64,000 bases of DNA from assembly GCA_037013495.1 (NCBI GenBank), contig JAZDXN010000026.1, positions 310,001 to 374,000 on the forward strand, read 5' to 3'. Below the pieces are notes generated by a model, which worked only from the letters and a program-made list of their open reading frames with translations, did not search any database and was not told the DNA's origin. Shown piece by piece: positions 49,565 to 62,254 of the stretch. A program made the position numbers and the translations under genes. Position 1 is the stretch's first letter. Every line of letters starts with the position of its first letter. The DNA comes from Hippophae tibetana (Eukaryota; Streptophyta; Magnoliopsida; Rosales; Elaeagnaceae).

Positions 49565-52468
49565 AGGAGATTGGTGGCAACCCAGGTTTGATTATTAATA
49601 TTTTCAATCAATCCCTATTCTTCAAAAATAATATAAGAGAAGAGTAAAAGAAAGGGGATGTCGTTCATATTTTCAAAAACAAAAAAACACTTGGTAAATA
49701 TGAGTTAAAATTTTCAATGGAGAAATTTTTTGACTCGTGTATCGAAACCACTATTATAATATATCAAATCGAAGCTCGTATAAATTACACAATATGTTTT
49801 GGTTCCGTCAAAGAAATCGTTTTTGTACCCAAATTACATCGTTTATATCACTTACCGAGTGTTTAAAGTTTTTGACGCACCATTTTCAATTTACTTACTT
49901 ATGCTTTAATTCAATAGAGCTATACAGGTCATATTGGTGCCAACCTAGGTTTGATTTTTTATATTTTCAATCAATCTGTATTCTTCAAAAAAAATAAGAG
50001 AAGTGAAAAAGAAAGAGGATGTCGCTCATATTTTCAAAAAGAAAAAAGCATTTGGTAAATATGAGTTACAAATTTCAATACAGATAACTTTTGACTCGGG
50101 TATTGAAACCACAATTATAATATATCAAATCGAACCTCGTATCAAATTACACAATATGTTTTGGTACTGCCAAGGAAAATCGTTTTTGTACCCAAATTAC
50201 ATCGTTTATATCACTTACCGAGTGTTTAAAGTTTTTGATGCACCATTTTCAATTTACTTACTTCTGCTTTAATTCAATAGAGCTATACAGGAGATATTAG
50301 AGCCAACCTAGGTTTGATTATTTATATTTTCAATCAATCTGTATTCTTCAAAAAAAAATAAGAGAAGAGAAAAAGAAAGAGGATATCGTTCATATTTTCA
50401 AAAACAAAAAAGCATTTGGAAAATATGAGTTACAACTTTCAACGGAGATAACTTTTGACTAGGGTATCGAAACTACTATTATAATATATCAAATCGAATT
50501 TCGTATGAAATTACACAATATGGTTTGGTCCCGCCAAGGAAAATCGTTTTTTACTCAAATAACATCGTTTACATCATTTACCGAGTGTTTAATGTTTTTG
50601 AAGCACCATTTTCATTTTACTTACTACTGGTTTAATTCAATAGAGCTATACAAGAGATATTGGTGCCGACCTTGGGTTGTTTATTTATATTTTCAATCAG
50701 TCTCTATTCTTCAAAAATAAAATAAGAGAAAAGAAAAAGAAAGGGGATGTCGTTCATATTTTCAAAAACAAAAAAACATTTGGTAAATATGAGTTTCAAT
50801 TTTCAATGGAGAAAAATTTTGACTCGTGTATCGAAACCACAATTATAATATATCAAATCGAATCTCGTATCAAATTACACAATATGTTTTGGTTCCGTCA
50901 AAGAAAATCGTTTTTGTATGCAAATTACATCGTTTACATCACTTACCGAGTGTTTAAAGTTTTTGAAGCACCGTTTTCATTTTACTTACTTCTGGTTTAA
51001 TTCAATAGGGATATACAGGAGATATCGGTGCCGACCTTGGGTTGTTTATTTATATTTTCAATCAGTCTCTATTCTTCAAAAAAAATAAGAGAAGAGAGAA
51101 AGAAAGAGGATGTCGTTCATATTTTCAAAAACAAAAAAACATTTGGTTAATATGTGTTACCACTTTCAACGGAGATAACTTTTGACTCTGATATAGAAAC
51201 AACTAATATACTATATCAAATCGAAGCTCGTATGAAATTACACAATATGTTTTGGTCCCGCCATGGAAAACGTTTTTGTACCCCAATTATATTGTTTACA
51301 TCACTTAGTGAGTGTTTAAAGTTTTTGACGCACAATTTTGCATTTCACTTACTTTTAGTTTAATTCAATAGAGCTATACAGGTGATATTGGTGCCGACCT
51401 TGGGTTGTTTATTTATATTTTCAATCAGTCTCTATTCTTCAAAAAAAATAAGAGAAGAGAAAAACAAAGAGGATGTCGTTCATATTTTCAAAAACAAAAA
51501 AACATTTGGTTAATATGTGTTACAACTTTCAACGGAGATAACTTTTGACTCTAATATAGAAACAACTATTATACTATATCAAATCGAAGCTCGTATGAAA
51601 TTACACAATATATTTTGTTCCCGCCATGGAAAATGTTTTTGTACCCAATTTATATCAATTACATCACTTACTGAGTGTTTAAAGTTTTTGACGCACAATT
51701 ATGCATTTCACTTACTTCTGGTTTAATTCAATAGAGCTATACAGGTGATATTGGTGCCAAGATAGCATTGTTTATTTATATTTAAAATCAATCTGTATTC
51801 TTCAAATAAAATAAGAGATGAGAAAAAGAAAGAGGATGTCGTTCATATTTTCAAAAATAAAAAAACATTTGGTAAATACGAGTTACAAATTTCAACGGAG
51901 ATAATTTTTTAACTCGGGTATCAGAACCACTATTATAATATATCAAATCAAAGCTCATATCAAATTACACAATATCTTTTGGTCCCCCAAAGAAAATCTT
52001 TTTTGTACCCAAATTACTTCGTTTACATCACTTACCGTGTGTTTAATATTTTTGACGCACCATTTTCAATTTACTTACTTCTGGTTTAATTCAATAGAGT
52101 TATACAGGACATATTGGTGCCAACCTAGTTTTGATTATTTATATTTTCAATCAATCGCTATTTCTAAAAAAAATAAGAGAAGAGAAAAAGAAAGAGGATG
52201 TCATTCACATTTTCAAAAACAAAAAAAACATTTGGTAAATATGAGTTACAACTTTCAATGGAGATAACTTTTGAATCGGGTATCGAAACTACTATTATAA
52301 TATATCAAATCGAATTTCGTATGAAATTACACAATATGGTTTGGTCCCGCCAAGCAAAATCGTTTTTGTACCCAAATTACATCGTTTATATCACTTACCG
52401 AGTGTTTAAAGTTTTTGAAGCACCATTTTCATTTTACTTGCTTCTGGTTTAATTCAATAGAGCTATAT
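49565..52468 (+). repeat. 8-monomer HOR copy (2904 bp)
   Basis: Units start at 49565, 49926, 50289, 50652, 51017, 51380, 51743 and 52106. The first four recur at 52469, 52831, 53195 and 53558 (offset 2904-2906 bp) with shared variants: ataatataagagaag, acacttggtaaat, gtcgctcatatt, cagataacttttgac, aacctcgtatc and gactagggtatcg. The last four and the fourth also match 44849-46664. Confidence 0.87.
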
Positions 52469-52531
52469 AGGAGATTGGTGCCATCCTAGGTCTGATTATT
52501 AATATTTTCAATCAATCCCTATTCTTCAAAA
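50652..52531 (+). repeat. Segment repeated 5.80 kb upstream (copy 2)
   Basis: This matches 44849-46728. Small differences include caagcaaaatcg and gtttatatcac in the 52106 unit and aattttttaactcggg in the 51743 unit. The match ends within the unit at 52469: after the shared cctaggtctgattattaat front, copy 2 has ataatataagagaagag where copy 1 has ataaaataagagaaaag. Confidence 0.87.
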
Positions 52532-54647
52532 ATAATATAAGAGAAGAGTAAAAGAAAGGGGATGTCGTTCATATTTTCAAAAACAAAAAAACACTTGGTA
52601 AATATGAGTTAAAATTTTCAATGGAGAAATTTTTTGACTCGTGTATCGAAACCACTATTATAATATATCAAATCGAAGCTCGTATCAAATTACACAATAT
52701 GTTTTGGTTCCGTCAAAGAAATCATTTTTGTACCCAAATTACATCGTTTATATCACTTACCGAGTGTTTAAAGTTTTTGACGCACCATTTTCAATTTACT
52801 TACTTATGCTTTAATTCAATAGAGCTATACAGGTCATATTGGTGCCAACCTAGGTTTGATTTTTTATATTTTCAATCAATCTGTATTCTTCAAAAAAAAA
52901 TAAGAGAAGAGAAAAAGAAAGAGGATGTCGCTCATATTTTCAAAAAGAAAAAAGCATTTGGTAAATATGAGTTACAAATTTCAATGCAGATAACTTTTGA
53001 CTCGGGTATTGAAACCACAATTATAATATATCAAATCGAACCTCGTATCAAATTACACAATATGTTTTGGTACTGCCAAGGAAAATCGTTTTTGTACCCA
53101 AATTACATCGTTTATATCACTTACCGAGTGTTTAAAGTTTTTGATGCACCATTTTCAATTTACTTACTTCTGCTTTAATTCAATAGAGCTATACAGGAGA
53201 TATTAGTGCCAACCTAGGTTTGATTATTTATATTTTCAATCAATCTGTATTCTTCAAAAAAAAATAAGAGAAGAGAAAAAGAAAGAGGATATCGTTCATA
53301 TTTTCAAAAACAAAAAAGCATTTGGTAAATATGAGTTACAACTTTCAACGGAGATAACTTTTGACTAGGGTATCGAAACTACTATTATAATATATCAAAT
53401 CGAATTTCGTATGAAATTACACAATATGGTTTGGTCCCGCCAAGGAAAATCGTTTTTTACTCAAATAACATCGTTTACATCATTTACCGAGTGTTTAATG
53501 TTTTTGAAGCACCATTTTCATTTTACTTACTACTGGTTTAATTCAATAGAGCTATACAAGAGATATTGGTGCCGACCTTGGGTTGTTTATTTATATTTTC
53601 AATCAGTCTCTATTCTTCAAAAATAAAATAAGAGAAAAGAAAAAGAAAGGGGATGTCGTTCATATTTTCAAAAACAAAAAAACATTTGGTAAATATGAGT
53701 TTCAATTTTCAATGGAGAAAAATTTTGACTCGTGTATCGAAACCACAATTATAATATATCAAATCGAAGCTCGTATCAAATTACACAATATGTTTTGGTT
53801 CCGTCAAAGAAATCATTTTTGTACCCAAATTACATCGTTTATATCACTTACCGAGTGTTTAAAGTTTTTGACGCACCATTTTCAATTTACTTACTTATGC
53901 TTTAATTCAATAGAGCTATACAGGTCATATTGGTGCCAACCTAGGTTTGATTTTTTATATTTTCAATCAATCTGTATTCTTCAAAAAAAATAAGAGAAGA
54001 GAAAAAGAAAGAGGATGTCGCTCATATTTTCAAAAAGAAAAAAGCATTTGGTAAATATGAGTTACAAATTTCAATGCAGATAACTTTTGACTCGGGTATT
54101 GAAACCACAATTATAATATATCAAATCGAACCTCGTATCAAATTACACAATATGTTTTGGTACTGCCAAAGAAAATCGTTTTTGTACCCAAATTACATCG
54201 TTTATATCACTTACCGAGTGTTTAAAGTTTTTGATGCACCATTTTCAATTTACTTACTTCTGCTTTAATTCAATAGAGCTATACAGGAGATATTAGTGCC
54301 AACCTAGGTTTGATTATTTATATTTTCAATCAATCTGTATTCTTCAAAAAAAATAAGAGAAGAGAAAAAGAAAGAGGATATCGTTCATATTTTCAAAAAC
54401 AAAAAAGCATTTGGTAAATATGAGTTACAACTTTCAATGGAGATAATTTTTGACTCGGGTATCGAAACCACTAGTATAATATATCAAATCATAGCACGTA
54501 TAAAATTACACAATATGTTTTGGTACTGCCAAGGAAAATCGTTTTTGTACCAAAATTACATCGTTTATATTAGTTACCAAGTGTTTAAAGTTTTCGAAGC
54601 ACCGTTTACAATTTACTTATTTCTGGTTTAATTCAATAGAGCTATAC
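52469..54647 (+). repeat. Partial second 8-mer plus 3-monomer duplication
   Basis: Units start at 52469, 52831, 53195, 53558, 53922 and 54285. The first four repeat 49565-51016. The unit at 53558 switches between about 53766 and 53815 from the 50652 type (tttcaattttcaatggag) to the 52469 type (ccgtcaaagaaatcattttt). From there 53922 and 54285 repeat 52831 and 53195 at 1090-1091 bp. The end of 54285 switches again, near 54437, to the cactagtataatat, catagcacgtataaaa type seen at 48650 and 55920. Confidence 0.85.
52621..53178 (+). other. Longest open frame, not considered a gene
   Basis: This is a 185-codon open frame running through one and a half monomers. It is open because the A-run before ataagag at 52892 has nine A residues (CAA AAA AAA ATA), while most units have eight (CAA AAA AAA TAA, a stop). 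The predicted protein is rich in F, I, Y and K. It has no recognisable domain, signal peptide or plausible promoter, and it recurs with frameshifts in other monomers. I read it as a by-product of the satellite. Confidence 0.6.
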
Positions 54648-57600
54648 AGGAGATATTGGTGCTAACCTAGGTTTGATTGTTTATATTTTCAATCAATCCC
54701 TATTCTTCAAAAAAAAATAAGAGAAGAGAAAAAGAAATAGGATGTTGTTCATATTTTCAAAAACAAAAAAGAATTTGGTAAATATGAGTTACAACATTCA
54801 ATGGAGATAAGTTTTGACTCGGGTATCGAAACCACTATTATAATATATCAAATTTAAGTACGTATAAAATTACACAATATGTTTTGGTACTACCAAGTAA
54901 AATCGTTTTTGTACCAAAATTATATCGTTTACATCAGTTACCGAATATTTAATGTTTTTGACGCACCATTTTCAATTTACTTACTTCTGGTTTAATTCAA
55001 TAGAACTATACAGGAGATATTGGTGCCAACCTAGGTTTGATTATTTATATTTTCAATCAATCCCTATTTTTCAAAAAAAAAAATAAGAGAAGAGAAAAAG
55101 AAAGAGGATGTCGTTCATATTTTCAAAAACCAAAAAACATTTGGTAAATATGTGTTACAACTTTGAACCGAGATAACTTTTGACCCGGGTATCGAAACCA
55201 CTATTATAATATATCAAATCAAATTTCGTATGAAATTACACAATATGCTTTGGTCCCATCGTAGAAAATCGTCTTTTTACCCAAATTATATCGTTTACAT
55301 CACTTACCGAGTGTTTCTAGTTTTTGACGCACCATTTTCAATTTACTTACTTCTGGTTTAATTCAATAGTGCTATACAGGAGATATTTATGCCAACCTAG
55401 CATTCTTTATTTATATTTTCAATAAATATCTATTCTTCAAATAAAATAAGTGAAGAGAAAAAGAAAGAGGATGTCGTTCATATTTTCAAAAACAAAAAAA
55501 CATTTGGTAAATATGAGTTACAACTTTCAACGGAGATAACTTTTGACTCGTGTATCGAAACAACTATTATAATATATCAAATCAAAGCTCGTATCAAATT
55601 ACACACTATCTTTTGGTACTGCCAACGAAAATAGTTTTTGTACCCAAATTATATCGTTTATATCACTTACCGAGTATTTAAAGTTTTTGACGCACCATTT
55701 TCAATTTACTTACTTCTACTTTAATTCAATAGAGCTATATAGGAGATATTGGTGCCAACCTAGGTTTGATTATTTATATTTTCAATCAATCTGTATTCTT
55801 CAAAAAAATAAGAGAAGAGAAAAATAAATTGGATGTCGTTCATATTTTCAAAAACAAAAATATCTTTGGTAAATATGAGTTACAACTTTCAATGGAGATA
55901 ACTTTTGACTCGGGTATCGAAACCACTAGTATAATATATCAAATCATAGCACGTATTAAATTACACAATATGTTTTGGTACTGCGAAGGAACATCTTTTT
56001 GTACCAAAATTACATCGTTTATATCAGTTACCAAGTATTTAAAGTTTTCAAAGCATCGTTTTCATTTTACTTATTTCTGGTTTAATTCAATAGAGCTATA
56101 CAGGAGATATTGGTGCCAACCTAACGTTGTTTATTTATATTTTCAATAAATCTATATTTTTCAAATAAACTAAGAGAAGAGAAAAAGAAAGAGGATGTCG
56201 TTCATATTTGCACAAACAAAAAACATTTGGTGAATATGAGTTACTACTTTCAACGGAGATAACTTTTGACTCGGGTATCGAAACCACTATTATAATATAT
56301 CAAATCAAAGCTCGTATCAAATTACACAATATGTTTTGGTCGCCCATAGAAAATCGTTTTTGTACCCAAATTACATCGTTTACATCACTTACCGAGTGTT
56401 TAAAGTTTTTGACGCACTATTTTCAATTTACTTACTTCTGGTTTAATTAAATAGAGCTATACAGTAGATATTGGTGCCAACATAGGGTTGGTTATTTATA
56501 TTTTCAATCAATCCCTATTATTCAAAAAAAAAAGTGAAGAGAAAAAGAAATTGGATGTCGTTCACATTTCAAAAACAAAAAAACCTTTGGTAAGTATGAG
56601 TCATACCTTTCAACGGAGATAACTTTTGACTTGGGTATCGAAACCACTATTATAATATATCAAATCGAAGCTCGTATGAAATTACAGAATATGTTTTGGT
56701 CCCATTAGGGAAAATCGTTTTTGTACCCAAATTACATCGTTTACATCACTTACCGAGTGTTTAAAGTTTTTGACGCACCATTTTCAATTTAATGACCTCT
56801 GGTTTAATTCAATAGAGCTATACAAAAGATATTGGTGATAACCTAGGTTTGATTATTTATATTTTCAATGAATCCCTATTCTTCAAAAAAATTAAGAGAA
56901 GAGAAAAAGAAAGAGGATGTCGTTCATATTTTCAAAAACAAAAAAAAATATTTGGTAAATATTAGTTACAACTATCAATGGAGATAACTTTTGACTCCAT
57001 TTTCGAAACCACTAGTATAATATTACACAATATGTTTTGGTACTGCCAAGGAAAATCGTTTTTGTACCAAAATTACATATTTTATATCAGTTACCAAGTG
57101 TTTAAAGTTTTTGAAGCACCGTTTTCATTTTACTTACTTCTGGTTAAATTCAATAGAGCTATACAGGAAATATTGGTGCTGACCTCGGGTTGTTTATTTA
57201 TATATTCAATCAGTCTCTATTCTTTTCGAAAAAAAATAAGAGAAGAGAAAAAGAAAGAGGATGTCATTAATATTTACAAAAACAAAAAAAACATTTGGAA
57301 AATATGAGTTACAACTTTCAACGGAGATAACTTTTGACTCGGGTATCGAAACCACTATTATAATATATCAAATTGAAGTTCGTATGAAATAACACAATAT
57401 GTTGTGGTCCCGCCAAGGAAAATCGTTTTTGTACCCAAATTACATTGTTTATATCACTTACCGAGTGTTTAAAGTTTTTGACGCACCATTTTCAATTTAC
57501 TTACTTCTAGTTTAATTCAATAGAGCTATACAGGAGATATTGGTGCCAACCAAGGTTTGATTATTTATATTTTCAATCAATCCCTATTCTTCAAAAAAAA

Positions 57601-57895
57601 AGAAGAGAAGAGAAAAAGAAAGAGGATGTCGTTCATATTTTCAAAAACAAAAAAACATTTGGTAAATATGAGTTACAACTTTCAACGGAGATAACTTTTG
57701 ACTCGGGTATCGAATCCACTATTATAATATATCAAATTGAAGTTCTTATGAAATTACACAATATGTTTTGGTACTGCCAAGTAAAATCGATTTTGTACCC
57801 AAATTACATCGTTTATATCACTTAACAACTGTTTAAAGTTTTTGAAGCACCTTTTTCATTTTACTTACTTCTGGTTTAATTCAATAGAGCTGTAC
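54648..57895 (+). repeat. Most divergent single-monomer region
   Basis: Units start at 54648, 55012, 55378, 55741, 56102, 56463, 56824, 57165 and 57532. They are mostly family II, each with many private changes, for example gtgctaacctagg, accaagtaaaatcg, gatatttatgcc, tcatatttgcacaaac and gtgataacctagg. No two neighbouring units share a linked set of changes and no higher-order period is visible. One unit (56824) carries a deletion. Confidence 0.88.
56824..57164 (+). repeat. Deleted monomer (341 bp)
   Basis: About 22-24 bp are missing. Near 57013-57030 the sequence runs from cactagtataatat directly into tacacaatatg, skipping the atcaaatcatagcacgta part seen in relatives at 48672 and 54476. 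The break lies in short AT repeats (aat/ata). The unit also has a lengthened A-run before atatttgg. Confidence 0.87.
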
Positions 57896-57909
57896 AGGAG
57901 ATATTGGTG

Positions 57910-57919
57910 CCAAGCTTGG
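57910..57919. other. 10-bp perfect palindrome ccaagcttgg (example)
   Basis: In P-type units of the right-edge domain the same box reads ccaagcttgg, a different perfect palindrome centred 2 bases to the left. It recurs at the equivalent place in the units at 59712, 61167, 62617 and 62982. Confidence 0.8.
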
Positions 57920-58800
57920 TTTGATTATTTATATTTTCAATCAATCCCTATTCTTCAAAAAAAAAATAAGAGAAGAGAAAAAGAAAGAGGATGTCTTTTA
58001 CATTTTCAAAAACAAAAAAATATTTGGTAAATATGAGTTACGACTTTCAACGGAGATAACATTTGACTCGGGTATCGAAACCACTATTATAATATATCAA
58101 ATCGAAGCTCATATCAAATTACACAATATGTTTTTGTACTTCCAAGGAATATCGTTTTGTACCCAAATTACATCGTTTATATCACTTACTATGTGTTTAA
58201 AGTTTTTGAAGCACCGTTTTCATTTTACTTACTTCTAGTTAATTCCATAGAGCTATACAGGAGATATTGGTGCCAACCTAGGTTTTGATTATTTATATTT
58301 TCAATCAATATATATTCTTCAAATAAAATAAGAGAAGAGAAAAAGAAAGAGGATGTCGTTCATATTTTCAAAAATAAAAAAACATTTGGTAAATACGAGT
58401 TACAACTTTTAACGGAGATAATTTTTCACTCGGGTATCGGAACCACTATTATAATATATCGTATCAAAGCTCATATCAAATTACACAATATCTTTTGGTC
58501 CCCCAAAGAAAATCTTTTTTGTACCCAAATTACTTTGTTTACATCACTTACCGAGTGTTTAATGTTTTTGAAGCACCATTTTCATTTTACTTACTTCTGG
58601 TTTAATTCAATAGAGCTATACAGGAGATATTGGTGCCACCCTAGTTTTGATTATTTATATTTTCAATCAATCGCTATTCTTAAAAAAAAATAAGAGAAGA
58701 GAAAAAGAAAGAGGATGTAATTCACATTTTCAAAAACAAAAAAATATTTGGTAAATATGAGTTACAACTTTCAACGGAGATAACTTTTGACTCGGGTATC

Positions 58801-59121
58801 GAAACCACTATTATAATATATCAAATCGAAGCTCGTATCAAATTACACAATATGCTTTGGTTCTGTCCAAGAAAATCGTTTTTGTATGCAAATTACATCG
58901 TTTACATCACTTACCGAGTGTTTAAAGTTTTTGAAGCACCGTTTTCATTTTACTTACTTCTGGTTTAATTCAATAGGGATATACAGGAGATATTGGTGCC
59001 GACCTTGGCTTGTTTATTTATATTTTCAATCAGTCTCTATTCTTCAAAAAAAATAAGAGAAGAGAAAAAGAAAGAGGATGTCGTTCATATTTTCAAAAAC
59101 AATAAAACATTTGGTTAATAT
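58801..59121 (+). repeat. 321-bp patch identical to 41523-41843
   Basis: Reading both stretches base by base I see no difference over 321 bp. They share the rare variants tatgctttggttctgtcc, aatagggatatac, cgaccttggcttg and caataaaacatttgg. The patch spans the R/58985 unit boundary and is foreign to the surrounding P-Q-R-S order. It is 17,278 bp (48 monomers) from its match. Confidence 0.88.
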
Positions 59122-59347
59122 GTGTTACAATTTTCAACGGAGATAACTTTTGACTCGGGTATCGAAACCACTATTATAATATATCAAATCGAAGTTCGTA
59201 TGAAATAACACAATATGTTGTGGTCCCGCCAAGGAAAATCGTTTTTGTACCTAAATTACATTGTTTATATCACTTACCGAGTGTTTAAAGTTTTTGACGC
59301 ACCATTTTCAATTTACTTACTTCTGCTTAAATTCAATAGACCTATAC

Positions 59348-60802
59348 AGGTGATATTGGTGCCAACCAAGGTTTGATTATTTATATTTTCAATCAATCCC
59401 TATTCTTCAAAAAAAAGAAGAGAAGCGAAAAAGAAAGAGGATGTCGTTCATATTTTCAAAAACAAAAAAAACATTTGGTAAATATGAGTTACAACTTTCA
59501 ACGGAGATAAATTTTGACTCGGGTATCGAAACCACTATTATAATATATCAAATTGAAGTTCTTATGAAATTACACAATATGTTTTGGTACTGCCAAGGAA
59601 AATCGATTTTGTACCCAAATTACATCGTTTATATCACTTAACAACTGTTTAAAGTTTTTGAAGCACCTTTTTCATTTTACTTACTTCTGGTTTAATTCAA
59701 TAGAGCTGTACAGGAGATATTGGTGCCAAGCTTGGTTTGATTATTTATATTTTCATTCAATCCCTATTCTTCAAAAAAAAAAAATAAGAGAAGAGAAAAA
59801 GAAAGAGGATGTCGTTTACATTTTCAAAAACAAAAAAATATTTGGTAAATATGAGTTACGACTTTCAACGGAGATAACATTTGACTCGGGTATCGAAACC
59901 ACTATTATAATATATCAAATCGAAGCTCATATCAAATTACACAATATGTTTTTCTACTGCCAAAGAATATCGTTTTGTACCCAAATTACATCGTTTATAT
60001 CACTTACTATGTGTTTAAAGTTTTTGAAGCACCGTTTTCATTTTACTAACTTCTAGTTAATTCCATAGAGCTATACAGGAGATATTGGTGCCAACCAAGG
60101 TTTGATTATTTATATTTTCAATCAATATATATTCTTCAAATAAAATAAGAGAAGAGAAAAAGAAAGAGGATGTCGTTCATATTTTCAAAAATAAAAAAAC
60201 ATTTGGTAAATACGAGTTACAACTTTCAACGGAGATAATTTTTCACTCGGGTATCGGAACCACTATTATAATATATCGTATCAAAGCTCATATCAAATTA
60301 CACAATATCTTTTGGTCCCCCAAAGAAAATCTTTTTTGTACCCAAATTACTTTGTTTACATCACTTACCGAGTGTTTAATGTTTTTGAAGCACCATTTTC
60401 ATTTTACTTACTTCTGGTTTAATTCAATAGAGCTATACAGGAGATATTGGTGCCACCCTAGTTTTGATTATTTATATTTTCAATCAATCGCTATTCTTAA
60501 AAAAAAAATAAGAGAAGAGAAAAAGAAAGAGGATGTAATTCACATTTTCAAAAACAAAAAAATATTTGGTAAATATGAGTTACAACTTTCAACGGAGATA
60601 ACTTTTGACTCGGGTATCGAAACCACTATTATAGTATATCCAATCGAAGTTCGTATGAAATAACACAATATGTTGTGGTCCCGCCAAGGAAAATCGTTTT
60701 TGTACCTAAATTACATTGTTTATATCACTTACCGAGTGTTTAAAGTTTTTGACGCACCATTTTCAATTTACTTACTTCTACTTAAATTCAATAGACCTAT
60801 AC
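59348..60802 (+). repeat. 4-monomer HOR S-P-Q-R, copy 1 (1455 bp)
   Basis: Units at 59348, 59712, 60077 and 60439 match 60803, 61167, 61531 and 61892 at offsets of 1453-1455 bp. Shared variants are gaagagaagcgaaaaag, cattcaatccctattc, tttttctactgcc, cattttactaacttc and ttaattccatag. Confidence 0.88.
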
Positions 60803-62254
60803 AGGTGATATTGGTGCCAACCAAGGTTTGATTATTTATATTTTCAATCAATCCCTATTCTTCAAAAAAAAGAAGAGAAGCGAAAAAGAAAGAGGATGTC
60901 GTTCATATTTTCAAAAACAAAAAAAACATTTGGTAAATATGAGTTACAACTTTCAACGGAGATAAATTTTGACTCGGGTATCGAAACCACTATTATAATA
61001 TATCAAATTGAAGTTCTTATGAAATTACACAATATGTTTTGGTACTGCCAAGGAAAATCGATTTTGTACCCAAATTACATCGTTTATATCACTTAACAAC
61101 TGTTTCAAGTTTTTGAAGCACCTTTTTCATTTTACTTACTTCTGGTTTAATTCAATAGAGCTGTACAGGAGATATTGGTGCCAAGCTTGGTTTGATTATT
61201 TATATTTTCATTCAATCCCTATTCTTCAAAAAAAAAAATAAGAGAAGAGAAAAAGAAAGAGGATGTCGTTTACATTTTCAAAAACAAAAAAATATTTGGT
61301 AAATATGAGTTACGACTTTCAACGGAGATAACATTTGACTCGGGTATCGAAACCACTATTATAATATATCAAATCGAAGCTCATATCAAATTACACAATA
61401 TGTTTTTCTACTGCCAAAGAATATCGTTTTGTACCCAAATTACATCGTTTATATCACTTACTATGTGTTTAAAGTTTTTGAAGCACCGTTTTCATTTTAC
61501 TAACTTCTAGTTAATTCCATAGAGCTATACAGGAGATATTGGTGCCAACCAAGGTTTGATTATTTATATTTTCAATCAATATATATTCTTCAAATAAAAT
61601 AAGAGAAGAGAAAAAGAAAGAGGATGTCGTTCATATTTTCAAAAATAAAAAAACATTTGGTAAATACGAGTTACAACTTTCAACGGAGATAATTTTTCAC
61701 TCGGGTATCGGAACCACTATTATAATATATCGTATCAAAGCTCATATCAAATTATACAATATCTTTTGGTCCCCCAAAGAAAATCTTTTTGTACCCAAAT
61801 TACTTTGTTTACATCACTTACCGAGTGTTTAATGTTTTTGGAGCACCATTTTCATTTTACTTACTTCTGGTTTAATTCAATAGAGCTATACAGGAGATAT
61901 TGGTGCCACCCTAGTTTTGATTATTTATATTTTCAATCAATCGCTATTCTTAAAAAAAAAATAAGAGAAGAGAAAAAGAAAGAGGATGTAATTCACATTT
62001 TCAAAAACAAAAAAATATTTGGTAAATATGAGTTACAACTTTCAACGGAGATAACTTTTGACTCGGGTATCGAAACCACTATTATAATATATCAAATCGA
62101 ATCTCGTATGAAATTACACAATATGTTTTAGTCCCGCCATGGAAATCTTTCTTGTACCCAAATTACTTCGTTTACATCACTTACCGAGTGTTTAATGTTT
62201 TTGAAGCACCATTTTCATTTTACTTACTTCTGGTTTAATTCAATAGAGCTATAC
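60803..62254 (+). repeat. 4-monomer HOR S-P-Q-R, copy 2 (1452 bp)
   Basis: It is nearly identical to 59348-60802. Differences include ctgtttcaagtt for ctgtttaaagtt, a lost T in aaaatctttttg, ttggagcacc, and the rear of the last unit (cgaatctcgtatg, gttttagtcccgcc). Confidence 0.88.

Noticed and set aside
52621-53178. Open frames of 60-185 codons throughout the + strand as genes
   Set aside because: They repeat every monomer, start at arbitrary ATGs, end at A-run length changes, shift frame between classes and show no domain. They are products of the 3 x 121 monomer length.
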